A stretch of 64,000 nt of DNA from Vogesella urethralis (lineage in GTDB: Bacteria > Pseudomonadota > Gammaproteobacteria > Burkholderiales > Chromobacteriaceae). Within the stretch, counting starts at the first letter, position 1; each line of letters starts with the position of its first letter. The DNA lies in assembly GCF_007644045.2 (NCBI RefSeq), contig NZ_VMDW02000058.1, positions 1-64,000 on the forward strand, in the 5' to 3' direction. A model generated the notes under the pieces. The model had not been told where the DNA came from and did no database searches. It saw only the letters and a list, made by a program, of their open reading frames with translations. Both the position numbers and the translations under genes were made by a program. Positions 42,115 to 49,878 of this stretch are shown here, one piece after another.

Positions 42115-43290
42115 TCAGGCCGGCTGCAGGTCCAGCGGTTTTTCGCCGGTGAGGAAGTAGTGGATGGTTTCGCTGGCGCTGCGGATGGCGTCGCCAAACG
42201 GCAGCGGGTCGGCGCCGCGGAAGAACAGCCCCTTGCTGACTTCGCCACGGAAGGCGGCCGCCAGTTTGAGGTCGATGCAGAACTGGCCCACCTTGGCCAG
42301 GCCATCACGCAGGCCGCACACGGTGAGGCAGTTCAGCGCCTGCGTGCAGCGTGCCGGGTCGGCCTTGGCGTTGGCCTGCAGCTTGTCCTCGCGCTTGAGG
42401 TAGCTTTTGAGGAACGGCGTCAGCACGCCGCGCGCCGGCAGGCCGGCTACCGACATGAACTCGGCAATGTCGTCGCGGCTGGCACCGGCCAGCGTGCGCT
42501 TGAAGTTGATGTGGGCGTCGCCGTCGCTGGTGACGGCAAACGCGGTGCCGATCTGCACGCCGCTGGCGCCGTAGCCGTTGAGGTAGGTTTGCACCTTCTC
42601 GTGGCTGTTGACGCCGCCTGCCACGATCAGCGGAATGCGCTCGCGCTCCAGCCCCAGCCCTTTGAATAGCTCGAAGGTTTCTTCCAGCACGCGGGCGAAG
42701 TCGAACTTGGCATCGCCGACGTCGCCAATACGGGCGGCACCCAGGTGGCCACCGGCGTGGTTGGGGTGCTCGATGACGATAGCGTCCGGCAGGCGGCCCT
42801 TTTTCATCCAGCGCTTCAGCACAATGCCGATGCCGCGCGACTCGGACAGGATAGGGATCAGCGCCACGTCGGGGTGGCTGGCGGTCATTTCGGGCAGGTC
42901 CAGCGGCAGGCCGGCGCCCATCACCACGGCGTGGGCACCCGACTCGCACGCCTGGCGTACCAGTGCGGCGTGGTTGTCCACGGCTTTCATCACGTTGACG
43001 GCTACCATGCCGTGGCCTTCGGCACGCGTCAGTGCCCCTTTGATTTCGCGGTCCAGCGCGATCAGGTTCAGGCGGTTGATGCCGTCCTGCCCCTGCTGGT
43101 TGGCCGCGTCGGCCATCAGGTCGTCGTGCAGGTGGCGCAGGTCCACGCTGGCCACGGTGCCGACGCCACCGGCGCGGGCCACGGCACCGGCCAGCTGCTT
43201 GGCAGAAATGCCGACGCCCATGCCCCCCTGCACGATGGGCAGGAGTTCACGGCCACGGATGACAAGCGGGGAAAAGAGAGAGCGGGACAT
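42115..43290 (-). CDS. Nitronate monooxygenase/FabK-like flavin oxidoreductase
   Basis: This FMN enzyme of the 2-nitropropane dioxygenase (NPD) family has 391 residues. The TIM-barrel start LPIVQGGMGVGISAKQLA is diagnostic. The phosphate-binding segments AGGVNSHEKV and GASGVQIGTAFAVTSD follow, with IEHPNHAGGHLGA holding the catalytic-histidine region. A C-terminal extension with cysteines (CTQALNCLTVCGL) marks a subgroup whose substrate is not settled. The ATG at 43290 fits the family. It is single, with the inverted repeat pair just downstream. Confidence 0.88.
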   Translation of the reverse strand: MSRSLFSPLVIRGRELLPIVQGGMGVGISAKQLAGAVARAGGVGTVASVDLRHLHDDLMADAANQQGQDGINRLNLIALDREIKGALTRAEGHGMVAVNVMKAVDNHAALVRQACESGAHAVVMGAGLPLDLPEMTASHPDVALIPILSESRGIGIVLKRWMKKGRLPDAIVIEHPNHAGGHLGAARIGDVGDAKFDFARVLEETFELFKGLGLERERIPLIVAGGVNSHEKVQTYLNGYGASGVQIGTAFAVTSDGDAHINFKRTLAGASRDDIAEFMSVAGLPARGVLTPFLKSYLKREDKLQANAKADPARCTQALNCLTVCGLRDGLAKVGQFCIDLKLAAAFRGEVSKGLFFRGADPLPFGDAIRSASETIHYFLTGEKPLDLQPA

Positions 43291-43403
43291 GCGTGCTTTC
43301 GGGGTGGTTAGAGCAGGAGCACGATTCTGACCAGCGCAAAACAGCCGTGCGTTGACGAACGTCAAGCACGGCCGGATAGGGCGATGTCCTGCCCGGAGCC
43401 TGC

Positions 43404-44078
43404 TCAGGCCGCCAAGCCTTTCTGGATGCCCAGCACGATGGCGTGGGTGCGGTTGTTGGCTTCCAGTTTGCGGATGATGTTGGCCGCGTGAAATTTCACC
43501 GTGCGCTCGCTGATATCGAGGATGGTGGCGATTTCCCAGTTGGTTTTGCCACGCATCATCCAGTGAAAGATGTCTTTTTCACGGTGCGACAGCGGGTTGC
43601 TGCCAGCGGCGGCCGGCGCCAGACGCTGCAGTGTGGGGTGCAGGTGCGGCAGCAGGCTGCCCAGCATGCGCAGCGTGGCGGCGTCGTCAGCCATGCGCGG
43701 TTGTACGTACAGCAGCGTGGCAAAGCCGTCGCGTTGCAGCGCAAAGCAGGCGGTTGCCGGGCTGGTGTGGGGCAACCAGCTGAATTGCACCTGCTGGCCG
43801 ATATCGTCCGGCAGGCGCTGCCAGTCGTGGCTGTGGCAGGCTGCCGGCTGACCGAAGCTGCGCGGGCTGGCCTGCCAGCCTTGCGGTGTGGCCTGACCAT
43901 GAATAATCCACAGGGCTGATACCTCGGCTTCCTTGCCAAGCGCCTGCAGGAAGGTGTGCATTTCTCTCTCGTCTGCCATTTGCGGCAGGCCGTGGATCCA
44001 TTCCAGCAACTGGCTGAGTTGAGCGTGTGACAGACCCGCGGAGATTGAGCCAGACGCAAAAGGAATACCTTTCGACAT
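43404..44078 (-). CDS. LuxR-type transcriptional regulator (solo)
   Basis: This 224-residue regulator's C-terminal helix-turn-helix reads LSHREKDIFHWMMRGKTNWE and ISERTVKFHAANIIRKLEAN (about 162-210), typical of quorum-sensing LuxR proteins rather than response regulators. The N-terminal half (20-150) is a possible autoinducer-binding domain with WQRLP and aromatic residues. The usual conserved W, Y and D set is not complete, so ligand binding is uncertain. No luxI gene is in the window, making it a solo. It is divergent from a LysR gene across a 407-bp gap. Confidence 0.85.
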   Translation of the reverse strand: MSKGIPFASGSISAGLSHAQLSQLLEWIHGLPQMADEREMHTFLQALGKEAEVSALWIIHGQATPQGWQASPRSFGQPAACHSHDWQRLPDDIGQQVQFSWLPHTSPATACFALQRDGFATLLYVQPRMADDAATLRMLGSLLPHLHPTLQRLAPAAAGSNPLSHREKDIFHWMMRGKTNWEIATILDISERTVKFHAANIIRKLEANNRTHAIVLGIQKGLAA

Positions 44079-44485
44079 ACTGTTCCCCTTGTATGTTTTT
44101 TGTGTTGAGGGGCTATCTTAACCAAGGGGACAAGGCAACCCAACATTTCTTGCTTTTGGCATGAGTAAAATGCATGGCTGCTATCTGGTGCGGTATTGCG
44201 GTAACACGAAATCAGGCTTTGCGCTGTGCCTGGCTGTTGCAAATCTGCATCAGGTTGCAAACTGGCTGATAGGACGGTGCCAACTGGCTGAACGGCGGGT
44301 AGTTTGTTGCGATGCGGCGTGGTAAATCGTCATTTGACAGGAAAGTCGAAAATATCTTTAAGTGAATCTGATTTTGTCCTATTATTTGTCAGCGATAGTG
44401 TCAATTTTGCCGAACTTTATACTGGCACCATTTTCAAATCGGGTGGCATTTGCCGCCCTGAATATGTCATTTGCGAGATAGCCCG
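44079..44485. promoter_or_regulatory. Divergent control region between LuxR and LysR genes
   Basis: There are 407 bases without a gene. The sequence is AT-richer than its neighbours. AACTGGCTGA occurs twice within 30 bp (44260-44291), each copy followed by a GC-rich stretch, and TTGCAAA/TTTGCAA-like pairs lie near 44237-44262. They look like operator half-sites for one of the flanking regulators. Confidence 0.4.
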
Positions 44486-45454
44486 ATGGATACATTAAAA
44501 GCGCTTATGGTCTTCATGACCACTGCCGAGAATGGCAGCTTTTCCGATGCCGCTCGCAAGCTGGGCGTCTCGCCTGCTGCCGTCAGCCAGAGCATTGCGC
44601 GATTGGAGCAGGAGCTGGAAGTGCGCCTGTTCAACCGCACCACCCGCCAGCTGACGCTGACTGAAGACGGCCGCCGCTTCTACGCGCAGTGCCGCGGCCC
44701 GGTCAACAACCTGGACTCGGCCATCAATCAGCTGAAGGCCAGCCGTGACGAGCCTGCCGGTCATCTGCGCATCAGTTTGCCTAATGCTTTCGGTCGACGC
44801 TTCATCCTGCCGCTGATGGAAGAATTCTGCCAGCGTTATCCGAAGATCCGAGTGTTCTTTGGTATGGACGATCATTTCAGCGACCTGATCGAAGATGGTT
44901 ACGACGTGGGCGTGCGCGTCGGCATGATGCCGGACAGCCGCATGGTGGCGCGTCACCTGGCGCACATTCCGCAGTACGTGGTGGCATCGCCGGCCTACTG
45001 GGCCGAACACGGCAAGCCGCGTAGCCCGGAAGAGCTGTCGGCGCACGACTGTATCAACTTCCAGTTCCCCACCTCCGGCCGGCTGTACAAATGGGAATTC
45101 GAACGCAATGGCGAGCGTATTCCGCTGGAAGTGACCGGTACCTACACCGTCAATGACGTGGATTCGGTAGTGGAAATGGCCCGCCTGGGCCTGGGCGTGG
45201 CGCAATTGCCGGGCCACGAAGTGCTGGCCGACGTTCGCGCTGGTCGCCTGCAGGCAGTGCTGACCGACTACGTGTCGATGGAGCGCTCAATCTATATCTG
45301 CTTCCCGCACCGCGATCACATTGCCCCGCGTACCCGCGTGTTCGTGGACTTCGCCGTCGAGAAGCTGCTGGATCACCCGGACATCATTGCTGACCTGCCG
45401 GGGGTGGACCTGTCCGCCAAGCGCGAGGCGCTGCGCATGCACCTCACCATGTAA
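44486..45454 (+). CDS. LysR-family transcriptional regulator
   Basis: This 322-residue regulator's winged helix starts MDTLKALMVFMTTAENGSF and continues SPAAVSQSIARLEQELEVRL. The effector domain follows (about 90-300) with GHLRISLPNAFGRRFILP. It belongs to the broad CrgA/DsdC-like set and the inducer is unknown. The ATG at 44486 is used; a TTG at 44471 would add five residues. The next gene downstream is puuB, 218 bp away past a terminator, so the two are separate units, but the regulator could control it. Confidence 0.88.
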   Translation: MDTLKALMVFMTTAENGSFSDAARKLGVSPAAVSQSIARLEQELEVRLFNRTTRQLTLTEDGRRFYAQCRGPVNNLDSAINQLKASRDEPAGHLRISLPNAFGRRFILPLMEEFCQRYPKIRVFFGMDDHFSDLIEDGYDVGVRVGMMPDSRMVARHLAHIPQYVVASPAYWAEHGKPRSPEELSAHDCINFQFPTSGRLYKWEFERNGERIPLEVTGTYTVNDVDSVVEMARLGLGVAQLPGHEVLADVRAGRLQAVLTDYVSMERSIYICFPHRDHIAPRTRVFVDFAVEKLLDHPDIIADLPGVDLSAKREALRMHLTM

Positions 45455-45472
45455 ACCTGGTTGGCCCGGCAC

Positions 45473-45526
45473 AGCCGGCAAGCCCACCGTTGGCCGCAAG
45501 GCTGGCCTGGGGCTTGCCGGCTTTTT
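45473..45526 (+). terminator. Terminator with a repeat copy in its loop
   Basis: Thirteen-base perfect arms AGCCGGCAAGCCC (45473-45485) and GGGCTTGCCGGCT (45510-45522) are followed by T5. The loop contains a GTTGGCCGCA copy (45490-45499). Confidence 0.92.
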
Positions 45527-45672
45527 CTTGTGGTGCGCCGGCATCACGCCGGCGATGACATTTGCGTCATTGGCGTTTAACATATTAGACAAACGGCAAA
45601 GGCTTGCGCATAATCAGCCCATAAACCGGCGTCACCTGCACGCCAGTGTTTAAAAAATGGATGACATACATC

Positions 45673-46959
45673 ATGAGCCAGCGCATCGAACACACCCATT
45701 CCTATTACGCCCATTCTGCCAACCCCAGCCCGGCACGCCCGGCACTGGCGGGCAGTGTGCGCGCAGACGTCTGCGTCATCGGCGCCGGCTACACCGGCAT
45801 CTCCACCGCCCTGCACCTGGCTGAAGCCGGTTTCAGCGTGGTGGTGCTGGAAAGCGCCCGCGTTGGCTGGGGCGCGTCCGGCCGCAATGGCGGCCAGATC
45901 GTTAACAGCTACAGCCGCGATATGGACGTGATCGAGGCGCGCCACGGCAAGGAAGCCGCCAAACGCCTGGGCGCCATGGCCTTCGAGGGCGGCAAGATCA
46001 TCCGCGAGCGCATCGCCAAGTACAACATCCAGTGTGACCTGAAGGACGGCAACGTGTTTGCTGCCTTCACCCACAAGCAGCTGGACGAGCTGGACGCCAA
46101 GCGCCGGCTGTGGGAAAGCTTTGGCCATACCGGCATCGAGATGGTGGACAAGGCCGGCATGGGCCGCATCGTGCAGTCCGACCAGTACGTCGGCGCGCTG
46201 CTGGACCACTGGGGTGGCCACATCCACCCGCTGAACCTGGCGCTGGGCGAAGCGGCCGCGTTCGAATCGCTGGGCGGCCGCATTTACGAACAATCGGCGG
46301 TGACCGAGGTGGTACGCGGCGAGCCGGCGGTGGTGAAAACCGCGCAAGGCCAGGTGACGGCCAACTTTGTGGTGGTGGCCGGCAACGCCTACCTGGGCAA
46401 CCTCATTCCGGTACTGGCCGAGAAGACCCTGCCGTGCGGCACCCAGGTAATTACTACCGAGCCGCTGCCAGCCGACCTGGCGCGCAGCCTGCTGCCGGGC
46501 GACAACTGCGTGGAAGACTGCAACTTCCTGCTGGACTACTACCGCCTCACCGGCGACAACCGTCTGCTGTACGGCGGCGGTACTGTGTACGGTGCGCGCG
46601 ACCCGGGCCAGATCGAAAGCCTGATCCGCCCCAAAATGCTGAAGACCTTCCCGCAGCTGAAAGACGTGAAGATCGAATTCGGCTGGACCGGCAATTTCTC
46701 GCTAACGCTGACCCGCCTGCCGCAGGCTGGCCGCATCGGCAACAACATTTACTACTCGCAAGGCTGCAGCGGCCACGGCGTCACCTACACCCACCTGGCT
46801 GGCCGCATCATGGCCGAAGCCATCCGTGGCCAGAGTGAGCGCTTTGATGCCTTTGCCAGCCTGCCGCACTACCCGTTCCCGGGCGGGCGCCTGTTCCGGG
46901 TGCCGATGCTGACGCTGGGCGCCTGGTGGTACGGCATGCGTGACCGTTTGGGGGTGTAA
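45673..46959 (+). CDS. puuB: Gamma-glutamylputrescine oxidoreductase
   Basis: This FAD enzyme oxidises gamma-glutamylputrescine in the glutamylated putrescine-degradation pathway. The 428-residue sequence runs closely with E. coli PuuB throughout. It has the Rossmann start DVCVIGAGYTGISTALHLAE, GASGRNGGQIVNSYSRDMDV, ALLDHWGGHIHPLNLA, NFLLDYYRLTGDNRLLYGGG, and the C-terminal HYPFPGGR with DRLGV. The ATG at 45673 gives the family N-terminus; in-frame ATG 45661 would add four residues. PuuA, PuuC and PuuD are not adjacent, although an aldehyde dehydrogenase lies 4 kb upstream. Confidence 0.95.
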   Translation: MSQRIEHTHSYYAHSANPSPARPALAGSVRADVCVIGAGYTGISTALHLAEAGFSVVVLESARVGWGASGRNGGQIVNSYSRDMDVIEARHGKEAAKRLGAMAFEGGKIIRERIAKYNIQCDLKDGNVFAAFTHKQLDELDAKRRLWESFGHTGIEMVDKAGMGRIVQSDQYVGALLDHWGGHIHPLNLALGEAAAFESLGGRIYEQSAVTEVVRGEPAVVKTAQGQVTANFVVVAGNAYLGNLIPVLAEKTLPCGTQVITTEPLPADLARSLLPGDNCVEDCNFLLDYYRLTGDNRLLYGGGTVYGARDPGQIESLIRPKMLKTFPQLKDVKIEFGWTGNFSLTLTRLPQAGRIGNNIYYSQGCSGHGVTYTHLAGRIMAEAIRGQSERFDAFASLPHYPFPGGRLFRVPMLTLGAWWYGMRDRLGV

Positions 46960-47020
46960 GGCAGGACGTGCTTTTCTCCCATGGCCCCGGCGTGGCCGGG
47001 ACCCATCGTTGTCCATCCTG

Positions 47021-47050
47021 GGCTGGCCTTGTGCCAGCCGTTTTTTTTTT
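47021..47050 (+). terminator. Terminator of puuB
   Basis: GGCTGGC (47021-47027) pairs with GCCAGCC (47033-47039), followed by G and ten T. Confidence 0.92.
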
Positions 47051-47163
47051 GTGACGAGCCGGTGTTGGCGTCATCAGGGCTTGGCGCTGCTGCAATGAAA
47101 AACGTCTGGGCACCCCCTTGCCAGGGTATGGAGGATGCCTCAGACGTAGTCAGTCCAACCATG

Positions 47164-47658
47164 CTAGCGGCGCTGGCGTGGCCTTACCCAGTCTGGACTG
47201 GCACTTTGTACACCTGGCAGTGTGGCCAAGGCTGTGGCGGCCTCCAGGCTGTCATTGCCGGGTGCGGTATTGATATGCCAATAGCCGTCGATACCCGCCG
47301 GGCTGGCTTTTAATTGGCGCTGTGCAGCCCAGGTTTGTAAGGCCGCCGGATTATTGCTTTGCACGATGACACCCCCGGCAGGGACCAGGTAGGGGGCATC
47401 GGCCGCGTTGCCCAGACGTACGATAGGTAGCAGCTTGCTGTCGCGTGGTATGCCAAGCGCAGACTTGCTGCGGCTGGTAGCAGGGTAGGGTTTGGGGATG
47501 GCTTGGCCGCTACTGGTGTCGAGCCCGTTTTGCAGGTCTAGCCAGCCTTGGCGCGTTTGGCCATTTTCATGCCATTGATAATTCGGTGGCGTAGCGTGGG
47601 CGCAGGCGGTAAGCAGCAAGACTGCCAGGCCGAGGCCGAGTGTGTGATTTGACATCAT
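47164..47658 (-). CDS. Small lipoprotein paired with the S8 protease (candidate chaperone/propeptide)
   Basis: This 164-residue (or 163) lipoprotein has the signal LGLGLAVLLLTAC, with the lipobox cysteine near residue 19. It starts one gap of three bases after the S8 protease stop. Near its C-terminus LATLPGVQSASPDWVRPR resembles the end of subtilisin propeptides, where a strand enters the protease active site. In Aeromonas, the kexin-like protease ASP needs a small downstream-encoded chaperone (ORF2) to fold; this gene has the same size and position. The function is therefore proposed by analogy. It shares the lower GC content of the protease gene. Confidence 0.7.
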   Translation of the reverse strand: MMSNHTLGLGLAVLLLTACAHATPPNYQWHENGQTRQGWLDLQNGLDTSSGQAIPKPYPATSRSKSALGIPRDSKLLPIVRLGNAADAPYLVPAGGVIVQSNNPAALQTWAAQRQLKASPAGIDGYWHINTAPGNDSLEAATALATLPGVQSASPDWVRPRQRR

Positions 47659-47661
47659 CTT

Positions 47662-49323
47662 TCAGTGCCCCCAAACGGTAATGCGCAAGCTATTGAGCGT
47701 GGCGGGTGCTTCGTTGACCTGTACACCGCCCTCTCTGTAGATACGACGGGTATCACTCAGGCGGAGTTTCCAGTTGCCGGAGCCAAAGCTTTCCCCCAGA
47801 TGGCGTACCGAACCAAAGGTAAATGGATTCATCGGTACACTGCATCGTCTCGAGCTTGGCATCCATCCTGGCTGACCATAGCAAGAACGGGGCATGGCAA
47901 GCATGCTGCTACGTCCGTTCGGGCTATCCAGCGTTATATCCATATCACTGCTACTGGCGGCATCCGGTATGGCCAGTGTGATTTCAACAAACTCAATGGT
48001 GTTGATGCTGCAGCTGTTCAGGGTCAGGGTAGTGCTGACTTCGGAGCTGTCATCCGGAATGGACAAGTTGGGTGACGAGCTAGCCTCGCATTTCCGTAAT
48101 GCTGGCAGGCCGCTAAAAGTACGTGCCATCGTCACTGCCGCATTGCTGTCGAGACGGCCAAAGCCGGTGCGGTAGGTAAAATTGCCATTACCAATGGCAG
48201 AGGGAAACTTCGGGGTTTCCAGATCGGTACGTGCGGTGCTGGCCAGAATCCAGCGGATGTCGCGCCAGCTAAGCATGGGGTTGGCCCGAAGCATCAGCGC
48301 GGCAGTACCACTCACCAACGGTGTGGCAGCCGACGTGCCGGCAAAGTTGTTGCGGTACTGTTTGTTGTTGCCGAGGTTACCGGTCTGGCTTAGTGCTGTT
48401 GTCAGCAGTCTGGTGCTGGCAATATTTGTACCGCCTTCAGCGGCGATCAGGACATTGCTGCCGGGCTCTGTAAAGGAAGACGCTGACCCATTCTCGTTGA
48501 TCGATCCGACAGTCATCATCATCGGGTGGTTGTTGAGATAGTCGTAATTGCTACGCTCGTAAGTGGCACTACTGGGCTCGCCGCCATTGCCCGCTGCGAT
48601 GAAGTACACCAGGCCGCGTCCGCAACGCGCTTGGGTGGCACCGTTGATAACGCTCTGGCGCCACAGGGTGCCTGCATCAGGATACAGCTCACCGGTGCCG
48701 TCTGTACTGCCCCAACTGTTATTCACAACCGACACGACATCATTGGCATGCAGCATGGCCGCTGCGTCCTGCAGGTCGGAGCTGCCATTGGCCGCGAGCA
48801 GGTTGTGTGCGACTAGCTTGGCATTGGGGGCGATCCCCAGCACACCTTTACCGTTCGCCGCTGCCGCAATGAGGCCAGCCACTGCAGTGCCGTGATCGTT
48901 GCTCGTCAAGGTTGGGCTGGGGTCAGCGGCGCTTTTACCGTTATCAACGATATTGCGCGATTGTCCGGTCAGCACATTGCTGGCCAGGTCTTCATGATTC
49001 AGTTCCACCCCATCGTCCACGACCGATACCACGATACCCTGGCCTGTATTGCCCGCAAGCCAGGTATTTTCCAAGGCAAGCGCCGTTGGCTGCAGGTGCC
49101 ATTGCTGGCTCGAATAGCCTTCCCCCAACTGTGCAATGGCCGTCGCCGGCTGTAGCGCGTTGCAATTGCTTGTGCCGTTGCTGGTAACAGCGGGGACCGC
49201 TGTGTAAGCATTGCCGGCAGTATCAATACTGGTCTGACTTGCGCTGTTGTTCCCACCACCGCCACCGCCACAAGCGGTCAGCAGCGTGGTGGCCAGCAGC
49301 AAGCCAAGAGAAGTTGTTTTCAT
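47662..49323 (-). CDS. Lipoprotein S8 family (kexin-like) serine protease with P-domain
   Basis: This secreted or surface protease has 553 residues. The signal peptide ends in lipobox LLTAC (Cys18) followed by a poly-Gly linker. The subtilisin domain (about 90-400) holds the catalytic aspartate in VVDDGVELNHEDL (103/104), H144 in DHGTAVAG, oxyanion N247 region AAGNGG, and S331 in GTSAATPLVSG. The last 150 residues fit a P/proprotein convertase domain, ending LRITVWGH. No N-terminal I9 propeptide precedes the catalytic domain, which fits a separate folding partner. The immediately downstream small lipoprotein is the candidate. Base composition is lower in GC than flanking genes and the 10-mer repeat is absent, suggesting acquisition by transfer. 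Confidence 0.92.
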   Translation of the reverse strand: MKTTSLGLLLATTLLTACGGGGGGNNSASQTSIDTAGNAYTAVPAVTSNGTSNCNALQPATAIAQLGEGYSSQQWHLQPTALALENTWLAGNTGQGIVVSVVDDGVELNHEDLASNVLTGQSRNIVDNGKSAADPSPTLTSNDHGTAVAGLIAAAANGKGVLGIAPNAKLVAHNLLAANGSSDLQDAAAMLHANDVVSVVNNSWGSTDGTGELYPDAGTLWRQSVINGATQARCGRGLVYFIAAGNGGEPSSATYERSNYDYLNNHPMMMTVGSINENGSASSFTEPGSNVLIAAEGGTNIASTRLLTTALSQTGNLGNNKQYRNNFAGTSAATPLVSGTAALMLRANPMLSWRDIRWILASTARTDLETPKFPSAIGNGNFTYRTGFGRLDSNAAVTMARTFSGLPALRKCEASSSPNLSIPDDSSEVSTTLTLNSCSINTIEFVEITLAIPDAASSSDMDITLDSPNGRSSMLAMPRSCYGQPGWMPSSRRCSVPMNPFTFGSVRHLGESFGSGNWKLRLSDTRRIYREGGVQVNEAPATLNSLRITVWGH

Positions 49324-49401
49324 TTTGTGTCGTCATCGAAGCGTGATGGCAACATTTTATCTGCCTGGCATGGTTGTGCAAACGGCATTTCTGCCAGCAG
49401 C

Positions 49402-49779
49402 CTAGAATGGCCACACCAGCTTGGTCTTGGCCACTGCAATCATGTAGAGCGGCATCGCCAGCGCTGCCAGCAGCACCACGGCGCGCCACGGCGATCCTTG
49501 CAGCCGTTTCAGGCCGATGCTGGCCAGCGCGATGTACGCCAGCAGGGCAACCAGCTTGGCCGCCAGCCACGGCTGGTTGTGCGGCGACAGCCCGGCCATC
49601 ACCGCCAAGGTGATGGCGGCGGCCAGCAGCGCGGTATCGATCAGGTGCGGGGTGATGCGCAGCGCACGGGTGTGCAGCGCGGCCGGGCGCAGGTAGGACA
49701 ACGCGGCGCGCACGGCAAACAGGCTGACCGACAGGTAGGCCAGGCCGGCGTGGGCGTGTTTCAAAGTCTGGTAATCCAT
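49402..49779 (-). CDS. sirB2: SirB family membrane protein
   Basis: This 125-residue inner-membrane protein has four helices (about 14-31, 45-64, 70-88, 100-118). The start MDYQTLKHAHAGLAYLSVSL and the segment RITPHLIDTALLAAAITL are typical of SirB2, named as an invasion gene up-regulator in Salmonella, but with no known biochemistry. It is divergent from recC. Confidence 0.88.
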   Translation of the reverse strand: MDYQTLKHAHAGLAYLSVSLFAVRAALSYLRPAALHTRALRITPHLIDTALLAAAITLAVMAGLSPHNQPWLAAKLVALLAYIALASIGLKRLQGSPWRAVVLLAALAMPLYMIAVAKTKLVWPF

Positions 49780-49878
49780 CTCGTGTTTCCGGGGTAAAGG
49801 TTGGCCGCCATGATAGCGGTTTGAACAGGCAGCAGAATGCTACACTGCCGGCATCGATGCCTTCGCCATAGCTGTGCC

